A DNA stretch of 64,000 bases from positions 372,001-436,000 of the forward strand of contig NZ_PJON01000003.1 in assembly GCF_002900975.1 (NCBI RefSeq). The letters run 5' to 3'. This document shows, piece after piece, positions 24,672 to 33,962 of the stretch (positions are counted from its first letter, which is position 1; the number at the start of each line of letters is the position of its first letter). Made by a program: the position numbers and the translations under genes. This stretch comes from Tabrizicola aquatica. Lineage in GTDB: Bacteria; Pseudomonadota; Alphaproteobacteria; Rhodobacterales; Rhodobacteraceae. A model generated the notes under the pieces. It was not told where the DNA came from and ran no database searches. It saw nothing but the letters and a program-made list of their open reading frames with translations.

Positions 24672-25595
24672 ATGGGACAAAGGGTGGCTGTGGGCGTGGC
24701 CTTTGCCGCGATGATCGGACTGGCCACCGCGGCTGGGGCCGAAGAGCCGGGGACCGGGCCGCTGTGGGCGCTGGAGGTGGCGGCACTGGCCTGGCAGCGA
24801 AGTACGCCGGATGCGGGCGCGATCGTGGCTGCAAACCCGTCGGGCACGCCCTTCCTGAGTGGCAGCGATCTGGACTTTGGCCTTGGCAACGGGATCGAAG
24901 CCGCACTGACCTATCAGGCGTTCTCGGCCACCTCGATCGAGGTCCGCCTGCTGTCCGCCAAGGCCGAAGGCCGCAACCTTTTCGTGTCGCCCGGAAATTT
25001 CATCGGCGTCGGATTCACGGGTCCTGCGGGGGTCAACTTTGTGTCCGACTATGAAACCCGGTTGGCAAGCGGCGAGGTCAACTTGCGTCACAGCTATGGC
25101 GACCGGTTCGGCGTTCTTGCGGGCGTCCGCAAGCTGTCGATCGACGATGCGCTGTCGACCACGCTTAACACCACGGTTGCGACGGGAATCTATGAGGCCG
25201 AGAACGATCTGACGGGCGTTCAGATCGGGGCAGATATGGTCCTGGGCCGGCCAACGGATCGCTGGTTGCTGCAGGGCTTTGGCAAGCTTGGCGCGTTCCG
25301 GACCAAGTCCGTGGCGGGTACGCGTTCGCTGGCAGGCGGGAACGCGATCCAGGGGTTCAGCAGCGGCGATACCACGACAACCTATGCCGCCGAACTGGGG
25401 CTGCAGGCAGAGTATCGGCTTTCCAAGCAGGCAAGTCTGACCCTGGGATACCAGGTCCTTTGGCTGGACGATCTGGCGCAGGCGGCGACGGCAGCCAATG
25501 AAAGCCTGCTTAATCCGTCACTTCTGAACGGAAACCTGTACCGTGACGATCTGTCCTTCCAGTCGATATCCATCGGGTTTTCAACGAGGTTCTGA
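24672..25595 (+). CDS. Outer-membrane beta-barrel protein
   Basis: Protein of 307 aa with a signal peptide (MGQRVAVGVAFAAMIGLATAAGA) and alternating amphipathic strands through to a C-terminal phenylalanine in SIGFSTRF, a typical BAM-recognised last strand. It resembles Lpg1974/BBP7-type pore-like proteins, though I cannot name a family securely. GGAGGGG lies just upstream of the ATG at 24672; a longer frame from 24492 is not supported by a signal sequence. It stands alone between the DUF486 gene and pccB. Confidence 0.65.
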   Translation: MGQRVAVGVAFAAMIGLATAAGAEEPGTGPLWALEVAALAWQRSTPDAGAIVAANPSGTPFLSGSDLDFGLGNGIEAALTYQAFSATSIEVRLLSAKAEGRNLFVSPGNFIGVGFTGPAGVNFVSDYETRLASGEVNLRHSYGDRFGVLAGVRKLSIDDALSTTLNTTVATGIYEAENDLTGVQIGADMVLGRPTDRWLLQGFGKLGAFRTKSVAGTRSLAGGNAIQGFSSGDTTTTYAAELGLQAEYRLSKQASLTLGYQVLWLDDLAQAATAANESLLNPSLLNGNLYRDDLSFQSISIGFSTRF

Positions 25596-25601
25596 TCTGG
25601 C

Positions 25602-25650
25602 TTTTGCAGATTTGCAATTTGATGCATAACCGTGCAGCAAGTTATGCAAA
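25602..25650 (+). promoter_or_regulatory. Clustered PccR-like half-sites upstream of pccB
   Basis: Five TGCA cores (centred near 25606, 25614, 25624, 25634 and 25646) sit in AT-rich flanks such as TTTTGCAG, TTTGCAAT, ATGCATAA and TTATGCAAA, 74-122 bases before the pccB ATG. They resemble the TTTGCAAA boxes in front of pccR but are less perfect. Likely the activation site for pccB. Confidence 0.5.
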
Positions 25651-25723
25651 TTTTCGCTTTCCCGCTTTGTGAGCCACCGCGCTTGCCCTAGATTGCCCCT
25701 CGCGTCGGCCAACGGGGGGAGCG

Positions 25724-27256
25724 ATGAAAGACATCCTTGAGCAACTTGAGGCGCGCCGCACGGTGGCGCGGGCGGGGGGCGGCGAAAAGCGCGTCGCAGC
25801 ACAGCATGCCAAAGGCAAGTTGACCGCGCGCGAGCGGATCGAGCTTCTGCTGGACGAAGGCAGTTTCGAAGAATTCGACATGTTTGTCGCCCATCGCTGC
25901 ACCGATTTCGGCATGGAGGCGGAGCGCCCGCCGGGGGACGGGGTGGTCACCGGCTGGGGCACGGTCAACGGCCGCATGGTCTATGTCTTTGCGCAGGATT
26001 TCACGGTGTTCGGCGGCTCGGTCTCCGAGACGCATGGCGCGAAGATCTGCAAGATCATGGACATGGCGATCCAGAACGGCGCACCGGTGATCGGGATCAA
26101 CGATTCCGGCGGGGCGCGGATCCAGGAGGGTGTCGGCTCTCTGGCAGCTTATGGCGAGGTGTTCCAGCGCAACGTGCTGGCGTCCGGCGTGGTGCCGCAG
26201 ATTTCGCTTATCATGGGGCCTTGCGCAGGTGGGGCGGTCTACTCCCCCGCGATGACCGACTTCATCTTCATGGTGAAGGATTCCAGCTACATGTTCGTGA
26301 CCGGCCCGGATGTGGTCAAGACGGTGACGAACGAGCAGGTCACGGCCGAGGAGTTGGGTGGGGCGGGGACGCATACCCGCAAGTCCAGCGTCGCCGATGG
26401 TGCCTATGAGAACGACGTCGAGGCGCTGGCCGAGACCCGCCGCCTGATCGACTTTCTGCCGCTGAACAACCGCGAGAAGGCGCCGGTGCGGCCGTTCTTC
26501 GACGATCCGGCGCGGGTGGAGATGAGCCTGGACAGCCTGGTCCCGGACAACCCGAACCAGCCCTATGACATGAAGGAACTGATCGCCAAGGTCGCGGACG
26601 AGGGCGATTTCTTCGAGCTGCAAAAGGATTTCGCGGCCAACATCATCACCGGCTTCATCCGGCTGGAGGGGCAGAGCGTGGGCGTGGTGGCGAACCAGCC
26701 GATGGTGCTGGCCGGCTGCCTGGACATCGACAGCAGCCGCAAGGCCGCGCGCTTCGTGCGGTTCTGCGACGCGTTCGAGATTCCGATCCTGACGCTGGTC
26801 GACGTGCCGGGCTTCCTGCCGGGGACGGGTCAGGAATATGGCGGGGTGATCAAGCACGGCGCGAAGCTGTTGTTCGCCTATGCCGAAGCGACGGTGCCGA
26901 AGGTCACGGTCCTGACCCGCAAGACCTATGGCGGGGCCTATGTGGTCATGTCCTCCAAGCACCTGCGCGGCGATTTCAACTATGCCTGGCCCACGGCCGA
27001 GGTCGCGGTGATGGGCGCCAAGGGCGCGGTCGAGATCCTGTATCGGTCCGAACTGGGCGAGCCGGAAAAGATCGCGCAGCGGGTGAAGGACTATGAGGAC
27101 CGTTTCGCCAACCCCTTCGTGGCGGCGGAAAAGGGCTTTATCGACGAAGTGATCATGCCCCATTCCACCCGCCGCCGGGTGGCCCGTGCCTTTGCCGCCC
27201 TGCGGTCGAAGAAGCTGGCCAACCCTTGGAAAAAGCACGACAATATTCCGCTGTGA
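25724..27256 (+). CDS. pccB: Propionyl-CoA carboxylase beta chain
   Basis: Carboxyltransferase subunit, 510 aa, moving CO2 from biotin to propionyl-CoA to give (S)-methylmalonyl-CoA. Family segments: [25 protein letters not shown] (about 28-52), [15 protein letters not shown] (about 88-102), [14 protein letters not shown] (about 123-136), [16 protein letters not shown] (about 165-180) and the C-terminal oxyanion region ([17 protein letters not shown]). It is separated from pccA by four small genes, but its length and motifs match the PccB partner. PccR-like boxes lie upstream. Confidence 0.95.
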   Translation: MKDILEQLEARRTVARAGGGEKRVAAQHAKGKLTARERIELLLDEGSFEEFDMFVAHRCTDFGMEAERPPGDGVVTGWGTVNGRMVYVFAQDFTVFGGSVSETHGAKICKIMDMAIQNGAPVIGINDSGGARIQEGVGSLAAYGEVFQRNVLASGVVPQISLIMGPCAGGAVYSPAMTDFIFMVKDSSYMFVTGPDVVKTVTNEQVTAEELGGAGTHTRKSSVADGAYENDVEALAETRRLIDFLPLNNREKAPVRPFFDDPARVEMSLDSLVPDNPNQPYDMKELIAKVADEGDFFELQKDFAANIITGFIRLEGQSVGVVANQPMVLAGCLDIDSSRKAARFVRFCDAFEIPILTLVDVPGFLPGTGQEYGGVIKHGAKLLFAYAEATVPKVTVLTRKTYGGAYVVMSSKHLRGDFNYAWPTAEVAVMGAKGAVEILYRSELGEPEKIAQRVKDYEDRFANPFVAAEKGFIDEVIMPHSTRRRVARAFAALRSKKLANPWKKHDNIPL

Positions 27257-27258
27257 TC

Positions 27259-27651
27259 ATGGCGCGCTTCGTTCCCATCCTTGCGCTGACGGCCCTTGCG
27301 GCCTGCCAGGACGAGCCTGGGGGCGAGGGCATTGCCGTGCCCTCGGGGCGCGAGCTGTCGCTGATCGAGGTGCTGACCGACGTGGCCGGGACCGAAGGCG
27401 CCGTGGCGCGCTTTCGCTTCCTTGCGCCCGGCCTGACCCAGGACGAGGCCGAGGCCGCGGCGGTGGACATGCAGGCGCTTTGCGACGGTTTTGCGCTGCC
27501 GCGGGTCGACGGCATGGTGCCCGCACCGCAGCAGATCGTGGTGTCATGGTCGGCCGAAGCAGTGCCCTTCGGACATCCGGCACCAGAGGTGGTGCAGTTC
27601 TTCGAAAGCTACGCCATCGGGTCCGGCTCCTGCATCTGGGAGCAGTTCTGA
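27259..27651 (+). CDS. DUF6497-like lipoprotein
   Basis: Protein of 130 aa with a lipoprotein signal and lipobox LAAC (LALTALAACQDEPGG). It has two further cysteines (LCDGF and the C-terminal SCIWEQF) and the acidic, secreted-domain composition typical of the Rhodobacteraceae DUF6497 family. The ATG begins two bases after the pccB stop, so it is co-transcribed with pccB. Function unknown. Confidence 0.7.
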   Translation: MARFVPILALTALAACQDEPGGEGIAVPSGRELSLIEVLTDVAGTEGAVARFRFLAPGLTQDEAEAAAVDMQALCDGFALPRVDGMVPAPQQIVVSWSAEAVPFGHPAPEVVQFFESYAIGSGSCIWEQF

Positions 27652-27859
27652 TGCGGGCACAAAATCCTGTAAATCCGACTGGCTTTGGCGTGACCGCTGA
27701 TGTAGGAACGCCACAGGTCGGGAACTTGGTTCGGCTGGCGTGTTCTTCCCCGATGGCTTCGGGTAAGGTGGCGCCAGGCCGGGCCAAATCGGCCGAAGTC
27801 AACAATCTGGCGCCGGGTGCCGATGGCCCTCGCGCGTCCCAAAAAGGATGGAGTAGAGG

Positions 27860-27991
27860 ATGTCGAAGAGCGGACGTATCGTTCTGGTCGTGGCCATGTT
27901 CGCAGCAATGGCTGCTTGCGCCAAGAAAGAAGAAGTCGAAGTCGTCGAGCCGGTCACCGTCGAGCCCGAGTACACCGGCAAGTACAAGTGA
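27860..27991 (+). CDS. Very small lipoprotein (43 aa)
   Basis: MSKSGRIVLVVAMFAAMAAC is a clean lipoprotein signal with lipobox MAAC (Cys20). The mature part is only 24 residues, acidic and valine-rich (AKKEEVEVVEPVTVEPEY), ending TGKYK. GGAG lies six bases before the ATG. The 208 bases upstream hold no gene I can support and may contain its promoter. I do not recognise a family. Tiny lipoproteins of this style are often envelope-stress or membrane-tuning proteins, but no function is claimed. Confidence 0.65.
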   Translation: MSKSGRIVLVVAMFAAMAACAKKEEVEVVEPVTVEPEYTGKYK

Positions 27992-28183
27992 TCTTTCGGG
28001 GCGGGCCCGTCGGCATGCGCTGACCGGGCCTGCTCCCCTCGGGGGCTGCGGCCCCCGTGCCTTCGGGCACAAACGCGCCTTCGGGCAACCCCTCCCCAAC
28101 ATCGCCACGTCGTTGCGCCTCTGTCCTGCGCCGTCGCTTTGCCGTATCCGTCCCTCCGATCCGTTTGACAGGAGCAGGGACAG

Positions 28184-28576
28184 ATGCTGAAGCACCGTGG
28201 CTTTCCCGGAAGGATGCCGGGGACCGATTTCCAGTTCACCATCCGCCGCGCCAACGTGAAGGAAGGCGCGACAAAGATCATCAAGCGTGAGCGGTTCAAG
28301 GACCGCAAAAGCGTGGACCGCGCCGCCGATGCCGCCTTCATGGCTGCCCTCTGGCAGTATTTCGGCGAGGAACCGTTTGAGCGTGGCAACCTGGATGCCG
28401 GCCGCCTGTCCTGGCTGTTCGGCCGCGAGGTGGTGCCGGCCGAGGACCCGTTCGATCCCTGCTCGTACGAGGCGTTGCTGAAGATCGACGTCAAACGCGC
28501 AGAAGCCGCATTTCCGCAGGTTTTCGCCCCCAATGCGCCCGACGCCCTGGCCGACGACTGGGACGAGGACGAATAG
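28184..28576 (+). CDS. Conserved-looking hypothetical protein (130 aa)
   Basis: Soluble 130-aa protein without signal peptide or membrane span. The N-terminal half is basic (RRANVKEGATKIIKRERFKDRKSVDR) and the C-terminus very acidic (DALADDWDEDE). The ATG is preceded by AGGAGCAGGGACAG. I do not recognise the family. The charge pattern and coding-type codon use argue for a real gene. It lies in the set of small genes between pccB and pccA. Confidence 0.6.
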   Translation: MLKHRGFPGRMPGTDFQFTIRRANVKEGATKIIKRERFKDRKSVDRAADAAFMAALWQYFGEEPFERGNLDAGRLSWLFGREVVPAEDPFDPCSYEALLKIDVKRAEAAFPQVFAPNAPDALADDWDEDE

Positions 28577-28892
28577 GCATGAACGCGCCGACCCCCAGCC
28601 CCCTGCGGCAAGCTTTTGCCCAAACTCTGGCCGGCGTTGCTGGCGCGTTTGCAATGGGCGCGGATGGTCGGCATTGTTTCCGCACGGGTCAGGGCCGGTC
28701 TGGCTTCTGCCCGTGCAGTCTGAGTTGTTACCCTTCCCCTTCCCTTCGGCCCGGCCCTTCCCAGGCCGGGCCGACCCTTCCGGGCAGGCGGCCGGGCGCC
28801 GACTGTGCGGGGCGGGTCAAAAACTGCTTTGAATTCCGTGGCGTTGCGGTAGAATCCGCCGCAATAACAACACGCAAACGAGGCAGTCTTCC
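28577..28892. other. 316-base stretch without a supported gene
   Basis: Contains one clear structure: a perfect 10-bp stem, CGGCCCGGCC (28747-28756) with GGCCGGGCCG (28764-28773), perhaps a terminator of the preceding gene. An open frame from 28579 runs through it but has a low-complexity Pro/Ser/Arg translation and overlaps the next gene. The AT-richer end (28830-28890) probably holds the promoter of the lipoprotein gene at 28893. Confidence 0.5.
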
Positions 28893-29111
28893 ATGCGCAA
28901 GTCGCTTATCCTTTTCGCTCTTCTCTCCATGCCGCTTGCCGGCTGCATGCAGGACCCCGCATCGCGCGGGCTTGCCGGTGCCGCCGCGGGCGCCCTGGTC
29001 GCCGATGCGCTTGACGAAAACATGGTCGCGGGTGCCGCGATCGGCGGTCTGGCCGGCGTCGCGACCTGCGGCATCGAGCTTGGCCTGCCGCCCTGCAACT
29101 CGGGCTACTAA
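28893..29111 (+). CDS. Small glycine-zipper lipoprotein (72 aa)
   Basis: Lipoprotein signal MRKSLILFALLSMPLAGC (Cys18), then a Gly/Ala-rich zipper (GLAGAAAGALVADALDEN, AGAAIGGLAGVATCG) and a short tail with a second and third cysteine (TCG, PPCNSGY). Similar in style to the lipoprotein at 8760-9020, so outer-membrane attachment is likely. A rho-independent terminator follows, so it ends its own transcription unit just before pccA. Confidence 0.68.
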   Translation: MRKSLILFALLSMPLAGCMQDPASRGLAGAAAGALVADALDENMVAGAAIGGLAGVATCGIELGLPPCNSGY

Positions 29112-29159
29112 GCCGCTAACGACTTCGGCCGCCTGCGGGCGGTCCACACCACTCACGGG

Positions 29160-29192
29160 ACCATCCGGGCTGACCGCCCGGGTGGTTCTTTT
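29160..29192 (+). terminator. Rho-independent terminator upstream of pccA
   Basis: ACCATCCGGG (29160-29169) pairs with CCCGGGTGGT (29177-29186) with one T-G wobble, followed by TTCTTTT. It terminates the small lipoprotein transcript, so pccA, 28 bases downstream, either has its own promoter in a very short space or depends on read-through. Confidence 0.8.
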
Positions 29193-29219
29193 GCATTTTC
29201 GCGTCTGAAGGGGGAGCCG

Positions 29220-31223
29220 ATGTTCAAGAAGATCCTGATCGCCAACCGGGGCGAGATCGCCTGCCGCGTGATCAAGACCGCGCGCAAGATGGGGATCAAG
29301 ACGGTGGCGGTCTATTCCGACGCCGACCGCAATGCGCTGCACGTCCGCATGGCGGATGAGGCGGTGCATATCGGACCGCCCCCGGCCGCGCAGTCCTATA
29401 TCGTGATCGACAAGATCATGGACGCGATCCGCCAGACCGGCGCCGAGGCCGTGCATCCGGGCTATGGTTTCCTGAGCGAAAACATGAACTTCGCCGCCGC
29501 GCTGGAAGCTGCGGGCGTGGTGTTCGTCGGCCCCCCCAGCCCCGCGATCGAGGCGATGGGCGACAAGATCACCTCGAAGAAGATCGCGCAGGAGGCGGGG
29601 GTTTCCACGGTTCCGGGCTATATGGGCCTGATCGCCGATGCGGATGAGGCGGTGAAGATCAGCGGCCAGATCGGCTATCCGGTGATGATCAAGGCCAGCG
29701 CCGGCGGTGGTGGCAAGGGCATGCGGATCGCCTGGAACGACGCGGAGGCGCGCGAGGGTTTCCAGTCGTCGAAGAACGAGGCGGCGGCCAGCTTCGGCGA
29801 CGACCGGATCTTCATCGAGAAGTTCGTGACCCAGCCGCGCCATATCGAGATCCAGGTGCTTGCCGACAAGCACGGCAATTGCGTCTACCTGCATGAGCGT
29901 GAATGTTCGATCCAGCGGCGGAACCAGAAGGTCATCGAGGAGGCCCCCAGCCCCTTCCTGGACGAGGCGACGCGCAAGGCGATGGGCGAACAGGCCTGCG
30001 CCCTGGCCAAGGCCGTGGGCTATACCAGCGCCGGGACGGTGGAGTTCATCGTCGACGGCAACCGCAACTTCTACTTCCTGGAAATGAACACCCGTCTGCA
30101 GGTGGAACATCCGGTGACGGAGCTGATCACCGGCGTCGATCTGGTGGAGCAGATGATCCGCGTCGCGGCGGGCGAGCCGCTGCCCTTCCGGCAAGAGGAC
30201 CTGAAGATCCACGGCTGGGCCATGGAAAGCCGGCTTTATGCCGAGGACCCCTACCGGAACTTCCTGCCCTCGATCGGCCGTCTGACGCGCTACCGGCCGC
30301 CGGTCGAAGGCAAGACCGACCGCGGCGGCATCGTGCGCAACGATACCGGCGTCTATGAGGGCGGCGAGATCAGCATGTTCTACGACCCGATGATCGCCAA
30401 GCTGTGCACCTGGGGCCCGACCCGCGCTGATGCCATCGAAGAGATGCGGCTGGCGCTGGACACGTTCGAGGTCGAGGGCATCGGCCACAACCTGCCCTTC
30501 GTCGGCGCTGTCATGGACCATCCGCGCTTTCAGTCCGGCAACATCACCACAGCCTTCATCGCCGAGGAATATCCCGAGGGCTTCCAGGGGGCGACGCTGG
30601 ACGCAGCCACCCTGCGCCGGGTGGCAGCAGCAGCGGCGGCGATGAACCGGGTGGCGGAAATCAGGCGGACGCGGATTTCCGGCACGATGGACAACCACAC
30701 GCGGCGGGTGGGCGACGACTGGGTCGTCTCGGCCCAGGGTGTCAGCTTTGCAGTCAAGGTGGCGGCCGATCCCGAGGGGTCGACCGTGGCCTTCGACGAC
30801 GGCACCGCGCTGCGGGTGACCAGCGACTGGACGCCCGGCCAGCAGCTTGCGCGGCTGATGGTGGGTGACGAGCCGGTGGTGATCAAGGTCGCGAAGATCC
30901 CGATGGGCTTCCGGATGCGGCTGCGCGGGGCGGACCTGAAGGTCCATGTCCGCACGCCGCGCCAGCACGACCTGGCCGGGCTGATGCTGGAAAAGGCCCC
31001 GCCGGATACGTCGAAATACCTGCTCTGCCCGATGCCGGGGCTGGTGGTGAAGATCAATGTCGGCGTCGGCGACGAGGTGCAGGAAGGCCAGGCCCTGGCC
31101 ACGGTCGAGGCGATGAAGATGGAAAACATCCTCAAGGCCGAGCGGAAGGGCGTGGTCAAGGCCGTGAAGGCCAGCGCGGGCGCAAGCCTGAAGGTCGACG
31201 ACGTGATCCTGGAGTTCGAATGA
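29220..31223 (+). CDS. pccA: Propionyl-CoA carboxylase alpha chain
   Basis: Biotin-carrying subunit, 667 aa. Biotin carboxylase domain (about 1-450) with KILIANRGEIACRVI, the ATP-binding KASAGGGGKGMR (about 158-169) and FLEMNTRLQVEHPVTE (about 287-302); then the BT linker domain; then the biotinyl domain (about 595-667) with the modified lysine in VEAMKMEN. It hydrolyses ATP to carboxylate biotin for PccB. The two subunits are separated by small genes, an uncommon layout. It depends on biotin, matching the bioYMN importer in this window. The stop is followed by a double-palindrome element. Confidence 0.96.
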   Translation: MFKKILIANRGEIACRVIKTARKMGIKTVAVYSDADRNALHVRMADEAVHIGPPPAAQSYIVIDKIMDAIRQTGAEAVHPGYGFLSENMNFAAALEAAGVVFVGPPSPAIEAMGDKITSKKIAQEAGVSTVPGYMGLIADADEAVKISGQIGYPVMIKASAGGGGKGMRIAWNDAEAREGFQSSKNEAAASFGDDRIFIEKFVTQPRHIEIQVLADKHGNCVYLHERECSIQRRNQKVIEEAPSPFLDEATRKAMGEQACALAKAVGYTSAGTVEFIVDGNRNFYFLEMNTRLQVEHPVTELITGVDLVEQMIRVAAGEPLPFRQEDLKIHGWAMESRLYAEDPYRNFLPSIGRLTRYRPPVEGKTDRGGIVRNDTGVYEGGEISMFYDPMIAKLCTWGPTRADAIEEMRLALDTFEVEGIGHNLPFVGAVMDHPRFQSGNITTAFIAEEYPEGFQGATLDAATLRRVAAAAAAMNRVAEIRRTRISGTMDNHTRRVGDDWVVSAQGVSFAVKVAADPEGSTVAFDDGTALRVTSDWTPGQQLARLMVGDEPVVIKVAKIPMGFRMRLRGADLKVHVRTPRQHDLAGLMLEKAPPDTSKYLLCPMPGLVVKINVGVGDEVQEGQALATVEAMKMENILKAERKGVVKAVKASAGASLKVDDVILEFE

Positions 31224-31227
31224 TGGA

Positions 31228-31277
31228 CCGGGACCGGAATTCGTACGAATTCCGTGACGATTTCCGTACGGAAATCG
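31228..31277. repeat. Double-palindrome element 2 (3' of pccA)
   Basis: CCGGGA at 31228 is followed by two perfect 20-bp palindromes, CGGAATTCGTACGAATTCCG (31235-31254) and CGATTTCCGTACGGAAATCG (31258-31277), both centred on CGTACG. It begins four bases after the pccA stop and lies between convergent genes. Same plan as the elements at 15729-15787 and 39208-39267 but with different palindrome sequences. Probable bidirectional terminator. Confidence 0.6.
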
Positions 31278-31285
31278 GCGTTGCG

Positions 31286-31768
31286 CTAGCGGCCGGCGGG
31301 GTTCTGCTCCAGCATTTCCTGCCGGCGCAGGGGCAGCTTGTCGATGGCGTGGGTGATCTCCCGCACCGTCCAGGGGTTCGGCTTGCGGACCACCGGGCGC
31401 AGGTCCTTGTCCATGATCACCAGCGAAAAGCCGCGCGGGCGCAGCTTCTGGCGCCATTCGCTGCGGCCCTCGGGGTCGGTGTCGGTGACCAGGATGACGT
31501 CGCGCTCGTCCAGGTCGGGGTACTCGCGGGACAGAAGCTCCATCTGGCGAAGGTAGTTCGGGTCGTTGGGCGAATCCGCAAAGACGACCAGCGGCCGCTT
31601 GACGTAAAGCTGGTCGGCAAAGACGACTTCTGCCGCCGGAAGCGGACCGAAGGCCGCGACCTCCTGCGGCGGGGCCTCGGGCGGCGGGGCATCTGGGGCG
31701 GCTGCCTCCTGCGCCAAAGCGGTCAGCGGCAGAAGGGCAGCAAATACAGCAATGTGCAGGGGTCTCAT
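31286..31768 (-). CDS. DUF4174 family exported protein
   Basis: Protein of 160 aa with a signal peptide ([20 protein letters not shown]), a Pro/Ala-rich linker and a DUF4174 domain: a thioredoxin-like fold without CxxC, with [18 protein letters not shown], a VILVTDTDP strand and [16 protein letters not shown]. Probably periplasmic; function unknown. The ATG at 31768 has GAGAGG upstream; longer in-frame starts lie in the mcm 5' region and are rejected. It is antisense between pccA and the mutase gene, splitting an otherwise contiguous pathway. Confidence 0.75.
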   Translation of the reverse strand: MRPLHIAVFAALLPLTALAQEAAAPDAPPPEAPPQEVAAFGPLPAAEVVFADQLYVKRPLVVFADSPNDPNYLRQMELLSREYPDLDERDVILVTDTDPEGRSEWRQKLRPRGFSLVIMDKDLRPVVRKPNPWTVREITHAIDKLPLRRQEMLEQNPAGR

Positions 31769-31832
31769 GGGGCCTCTCTTTGTCCCGGATATAGGGGCGA
31801 TCGGGCGAAAACCAAAGGCTTTGAGGTGTGAC

Positions 31833-33962
31833 ATGACGAATGATCTGAAGGCCTGGGCGGCGCTGGCGGCGAAAGAGCTGAAAGGGGCGGACCCCGAAAG
31901 CCTGAACTGGCAGACCCTGGAAGGCATCACGGTCAAGCCGCTGTACACGGCGGCCGATGTGCAGGGCCTGCCGCAGATGGGCGAATTGCCGGGCGTGGCG
32001 CCGTTTACCCGCGGCGTGCGGGCAACGATGTATGCCGGGCGGCCCTGGACGATCCGGCAATATGCCGGCTTCTCCACCGCCGAGGCGTCGAACGCCTTTT
32101 ACCGCAAGGCGCTGGCGGCGGGGCAGCAGGGCGTCTCGGTCGCCTTCGACCTGGCGACGCACCGGGGCTATGACAGCGACCATCCCCGCGTGGTGGGCGA
32201 TGTGGGCAAGGCCGGCGTGGCGATCGACAGTGTCGAGGACATGAAGATCCTGTTCGACGGCATCCCGTTGGAAAAGATCAGCGTTTCCATGACGATGAAC
32301 GGCGCGGTCATCCCGATCCTGGCCAGTTTCATCGTGGCGGGTGAAGAGCAGGGGGTGCCGCGCTCGGCCCTTTCGGGGACGATCCAGAACGACATCCTGA
32401 AGGAATTCATGGTGCGGAACACCTATATCTATCCGCCCGAACCTTCGATGCGCATCGTGGCCGACATCATCGAATACACCAGCGCCGAGATGCCCAAGTT
32501 CAACAGCATCTCGATCAGCGGCTACCACATGCAAGAGGCCGGCGCGAACCTGGTGCAGGAGCTGGCCTTCACCCTGGCCGACGGCAAGGAATATGTGAAA
32601 ACCGCCGTAGCGCGCGGGATGGATGTGGACGATTTCGCCGGGCGGCTGTCATTCTTCTTTGCCATCGGCATGAACTTCTTCATGGAGGTCGCCAAGCTGC
32701 GCGCCGCGCGGCTGCTGTGGCACCGGATCATGGACGGGTTCGGGGCGAAGAAAACCTCCAGCCTGATGCTGCGGACGCATTGCCAGACCTCGGGCGTGTC
32801 CTTGCAGGAGCAGGACCCCTACAACAACGTGATCCGCACGGCGTACGAGGCGATGGCGGCGGTGCTGGGCGGGACGCAGTCGCTGCATACGAACGCGCTG
32901 GACGAGGCGATTGCCCTGCCGACCGAATTCGCGGCGCGGATTGCCCGGAATACGCAGCTGGTCTTGCAGGAGGAGACGGGGATCACCCATGTCGTCGATC
33001 CCCTGGCCGGGTCCTATTACGTTGAAAGCCTGACCAACCAGCTGGCCGAAGAGGCCTGGAAGCTGATCGAGGAAGTCGAGGCGATGGGCGGCATGACCAA
33101 GGCGGTGGCCACCGGCATGCCGAAGCTGCGGATCGAGGAGTCGGCAGCCAAGCGGCAGGCGATGATCGACCGGGGCGAAGAGGTGATCGTCGGGGTCAAC
33201 AAGTACCGCAAGGCCAAGGAAGACCCGATCGACATCCTGGACATCGACAACGTCGCGGTCCGCGAGGCCCAGGTCGCGCGGCTGGCGGCGGTGCGCGGGT
33301 CCCGCGACGAGGCGCGGTGCCAGGCGGCGCTGGCCGAGGTCGCACGGCGGGCCGCTGAGGGGGGCAACCTTCTGGACGCGGCGGTGGAAGCAGCCCGGGC
33401 ACGGGCCTCGGTCGGGGAGATCTCATTGGCCATGGAAAAGGTGTTCGGGCGGCATCGGGCCGAGGTGAAGACCCTCGCAGGGGTCTATGGTGCGGCTTAT
33501 GAGGGTGACGCGGGCTTCCAGCAGATCCAGAAGGATGTGGAAGCCTTCGCCGAGGCCGAGGGGCGGCGGCCGCGGATGCTGGTCGTGAAGATGGGGCAGG
33601 ACGGCCACGATCGGGGCGCGAAGGTGATCGCGACGGCTTTCGCCGACATCGGATTCGACGTGGATGTGGGGCCGTTGTTCCAGACGCCGGAAGAGGCCGC
33701 GCAGGATGCGATCGACAACGATGTGCATGTGATCGGGATTTCCAGCCAGGCGGCGGGGCACAAGACGCTGGCCCCGAAGCTGATCGAGGTTCTGAAAGAG
33801 CGCGGGGCGGGGGATATCCTGGTGATCTGCGGCGGGGTCATTCCGCAGCAGGATTATGACTTCCTGAAGGGGGCCGGGGTGAAGGCGATCTTCGGGCCGG
33901 GGACCAACATCCCGGCCGCCGCGAAGGAGATCCTGGACCTGATCCGCGCGGCGCGGGGGTAG
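31833..33962 (+). CDS. mcm: Methylmalonyl-CoA mutase
   Basis: B12-dependent enzyme converting (R)-methylmalonyl-CoA to succinyl-CoA. Single-chain type, 709 aa: an N-terminal TIM barrel ([20 protein letters not shown], about 61-80; [23 protein letters not shown], about 312-334) and a C-terminal cobalamin-binding domain (about 570-709) with [11 protein letters not shown], the DxHxxG motif that supplies the lower His ligand, then [11 protein letters not shown] and a CGGVIPQQD strand. The ATG at 31833 has GAGG upstream. It completes propionyl-CoA assimilation with PccAB. The epimerase and the MeaB-type chaperone are not in this window. Confidence 0.96.
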   Translation: MTNDLKAWAALAAKELKGADPESLNWQTLEGITVKPLYTAADVQGLPQMGELPGVAPFTRGVRATMYAGRPWTIRQYAGFSTAEASNAFYRKALAAGQQGVSVAFDLATHRGYDSDHPRVVGDVGKAGVAIDSVEDMKILFDGIPLEKISVSMTMNGAVIPILASFIVAGEEQGVPRSALSGTIQNDILKEFMVRNTYIYPPEPSMRIVADIIEYTSAEMPKFNSISISGYHMQEAGANLVQELAFTLADGKEYVKTAVARGMDVDDFAGRLSFFFAIGMNFFMEVAKLRAARLLWHRIMDGFGAKKTSSLMLRTHCQTSGVSLQEQDPYNNVIRTAYEAMAAVLGGTQSLHTNALDEAIALPTEFAARIARNTQLVLQEETGITHVVDPLAGSYYVESLTNQLAEEAWKLIEEVEAMGGMTKAVATGMPKLRIEESAAKRQAMIDRGEEVIVGVNKYRKAKEDPIDILDIDNVAVREAQVARLAAVRGSRDEARCQAALAEVARRAAEGGNLLDAAVEAARARASVGEISLAMEKVFGRHRAEVKTLAGVYGAAYEGDAGFQQIQKDVEAFAEAEGRRPRMLVVKMGQDGHDRGAKVIATAFADIGFDVDVGPLFQTPEEAAQDAIDNDVHVIGISSQAAGHKTLAPKLIEVLKERGAGDILVICGGVIPQQDYDFLKGAGVKAIFGPGTNIPAAAKEILDLIRAARG

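Noticed and set aside
28579-29208. Open frame starting just after the 130-aa hypothetical gene
   Set aside because: Pro/Ser/Arg low-complexity translation, runs through a perfect hairpin and overlaps a better-supported lipoprotein gene in another frame.
28728-32534. Very long minus-strand open frame (1268 aa) across pccA
   Set aside because: Lies opposite pccA and mcm and has a His/Arg/Asp-rich translation typical of antisense frames in GC-rich genomes.
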